Assembly: GCA_903921835.1 (NCBI GenBank)
Contig: CAIXRL010000068.1
Location: forward strand, 1 to 7,090
Reading direction: 5' to 3'
Source of the DNA: Candidatus Eiseniibacteriota bacterium
Lineage (GTDB): Bacteria > Eisenbacteria > RBG-16-71-46
Length of the DNA stretch: 7,090 bases
Position numbers and translations under genes: made by a program. The notes beneath the pieces are model-generated. The model searched no databases, was not told the DNA's origin, and was given only the letters and a program-made list of their open reading frames with translations. Each line of letters begins with the position of its first letter. Position 1 is the stretch's first letter. Shown piece after piece: positions 6,768-7,090 of this stretch.

Positions 6768-6796
6768 CTGCCCCGGCGCGTGCTTCGCCGGGGCAG
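6768..6796 (-). terminator. Strong GC hairpin, probable terminator of the minus-strand surface-protein gene
   Basis: CTGCCCCGGCG (6768-6778) and CGCCGGGGCAG (6786-6796) form a perfect 11-base-pair stem with a seven-base loop. On the minus strand it begins 34 bases beyond the stop codon at 6831-6833, the usual place for a terminator. There is no T-tract on either side, so it may work as a T-less hairpin or with Rho. It could also stop read-through from the CHAT operon on the plus strand. Confidence 0.55.
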
Positions 6797-6830
6797 CCTT
6801 GAAGCAGAATCGCAGGTACCAGGCCAGGCG

Positions 6831-7090
6831 CTATTTCAGCAGGATCACCCTGCGCGTCTCGCGGATTCCTGGACCCGCCAACTTCACGAAGTACACGCCG
6901 GCTCCCAGCTTCGCCCCCGACTCGGCGGTTCCGTTCCAGACCACCGTCTCGGCTCCGGCACGACGCTCGCCATCCACGAGCTGGCGCACCCGCCGTCCGC
7001 TGACATCGTAAACACCGAGTTGGACGCGGCCCGCCTGCGCGAGGGCGAAGCTCACCGCAGTCGTGCCACGGGTCGGATTCGGCGCAGGCG
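6831..7090 (-). CDS. C-terminal fragment of a secreted protein with FlgD-like Ig / type-IX-style sorting tail (5' end cut by window edge)
   Basis: Only the last 85 codons are present, ending at the TAG at 6833-6831; the gene enters from the right edge, reading leftwards. The visible part starts PAPNPTRGTTAVSFAL, followed by VQLGVYDVSGRRVRQL, AGAETVVWNGT, GAKLGAGVYFVKL and a closing RRVILLK. This is the standard order of the FlgD Ig-like / type A C-terminal domain: the PNP-x-R turn, an amphipathic strand, VYD-x-SG-R-x-V, WNG, G-x-YF-x-x-L and a basic, hydrophobic end. In Bacteroidota this tail directs large proteins through the type IX system to the surface. In other phyla it is common on secreted proteins, where its export role is less clear. 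The N-terminal functional part lies outside the window, so the protein's activity cannot be told. A GTG at 7055 is not a real start because the domain begins upstream of it. Confidence 0.88.
   Translation of the reverse strand, partial: PAPNPTRGTTAVSFALAQAGRVQLGVYDVSGRRVRQLVDGERRAGAETVVWNGTAESGAKLGAGVYFVKLAGPGIRETRRVILLK

Larger units (their letters stand above)
6171..6830. other. Convergent intergenic region, no convincing gene
   Basis: These 660 bases lie between the ends of two convergent genes. Several open frames cross it on both strands, but their translations are low-complexity Arg/Pro/Ala-rich and carry no family signature. It holds hairpins at 6256-6286, 6545-6559 and 6768-6796 and a 12-base tandem duplication at 6680-6703. 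A small frame from ATG 6598 to a stop at 6712-6714 (38 codons) has an AAGGAG at 6568-6573, but that is about 24 bases upstream, too far to be persuasive. Confidence 0.6.

Noticed and set aside
6299..6802. Plus-strand frame of 167 residues in the convergent gap
   Set aside because: It has no ribosome binding site, is Arg/Pro-rich and runs through the tandem repeat and the terminator hairpin.

Overview
The window is very GC-rich (most third codon positions are G or C) and reads as a stretch of bacterial chromosome. The closing residues of the right-hand gene form a classic FlgD-like Ig / type-IX-style C-terminal tail. Together with base composition and gene style, this suggests a Gram-negative, FCB-like or neighbouring phylum of uncultivated soil or sediment bacteria, such as Candidatus Eisenbacteria or Gemmatimonadota. 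That placement is an inference from style, not a taxonomic proof. I see no rRNA, tRNA, CRISPR array or insertion sequence.

Layout, left to right. (1) Minus strand, 1-1133: an ECF-like sigma factor (1133 to 486) is followed, with a one-base TGATG overlap, by an anti-sigma-like protein with two HxxxCxxC zinc-binding motifs. This second gene runs off the left edge just as a hydrophobic, probably membrane-spanning, stretch begins. (2) 1134-1864: a 731-base divergent intergenic region. It holds a 98-base REPIN-like structure, made of two near-identical 29-base imperfect palindromes in inverted orientation around a small central hairpin. (3) Plus strand, 1865-6170: a two-gene operon. The first gene encodes a small exported LolA-like protein. 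The second overlaps it by 11 bases and encodes a 1171-residue TPR-CHAT protein with a signal-peptide-like N terminus and an intact His/Cys protease dyad. (4) 6171-6830: a 660-base gap between convergent genes with several hairpins and a 12-base tandem duplication, but no convincing gene. (5) Minus strand, 6831-7090: the last 85 codons of a secreted or surface protein, followed by a strong GC-rich hairpin that probably terminates it.

How the genes may work together: the sigma/anti-sigma pair and the LolA-like/TPR-CHAT pair are divergently transcribed from one intergenic region, which is compatible with shared control. Both products of the right-hand operon look exported and the anti-sigma protein looks membrane-anchored. 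One testable idea is therefore that the CHAT protease acts in the periplasm on the LolA-like partner or on the outer part of the anti-sigma protein. Nothing in the sequence proves that link. The solid observations are domain identities, gene overlaps and the intact catalytic residues.
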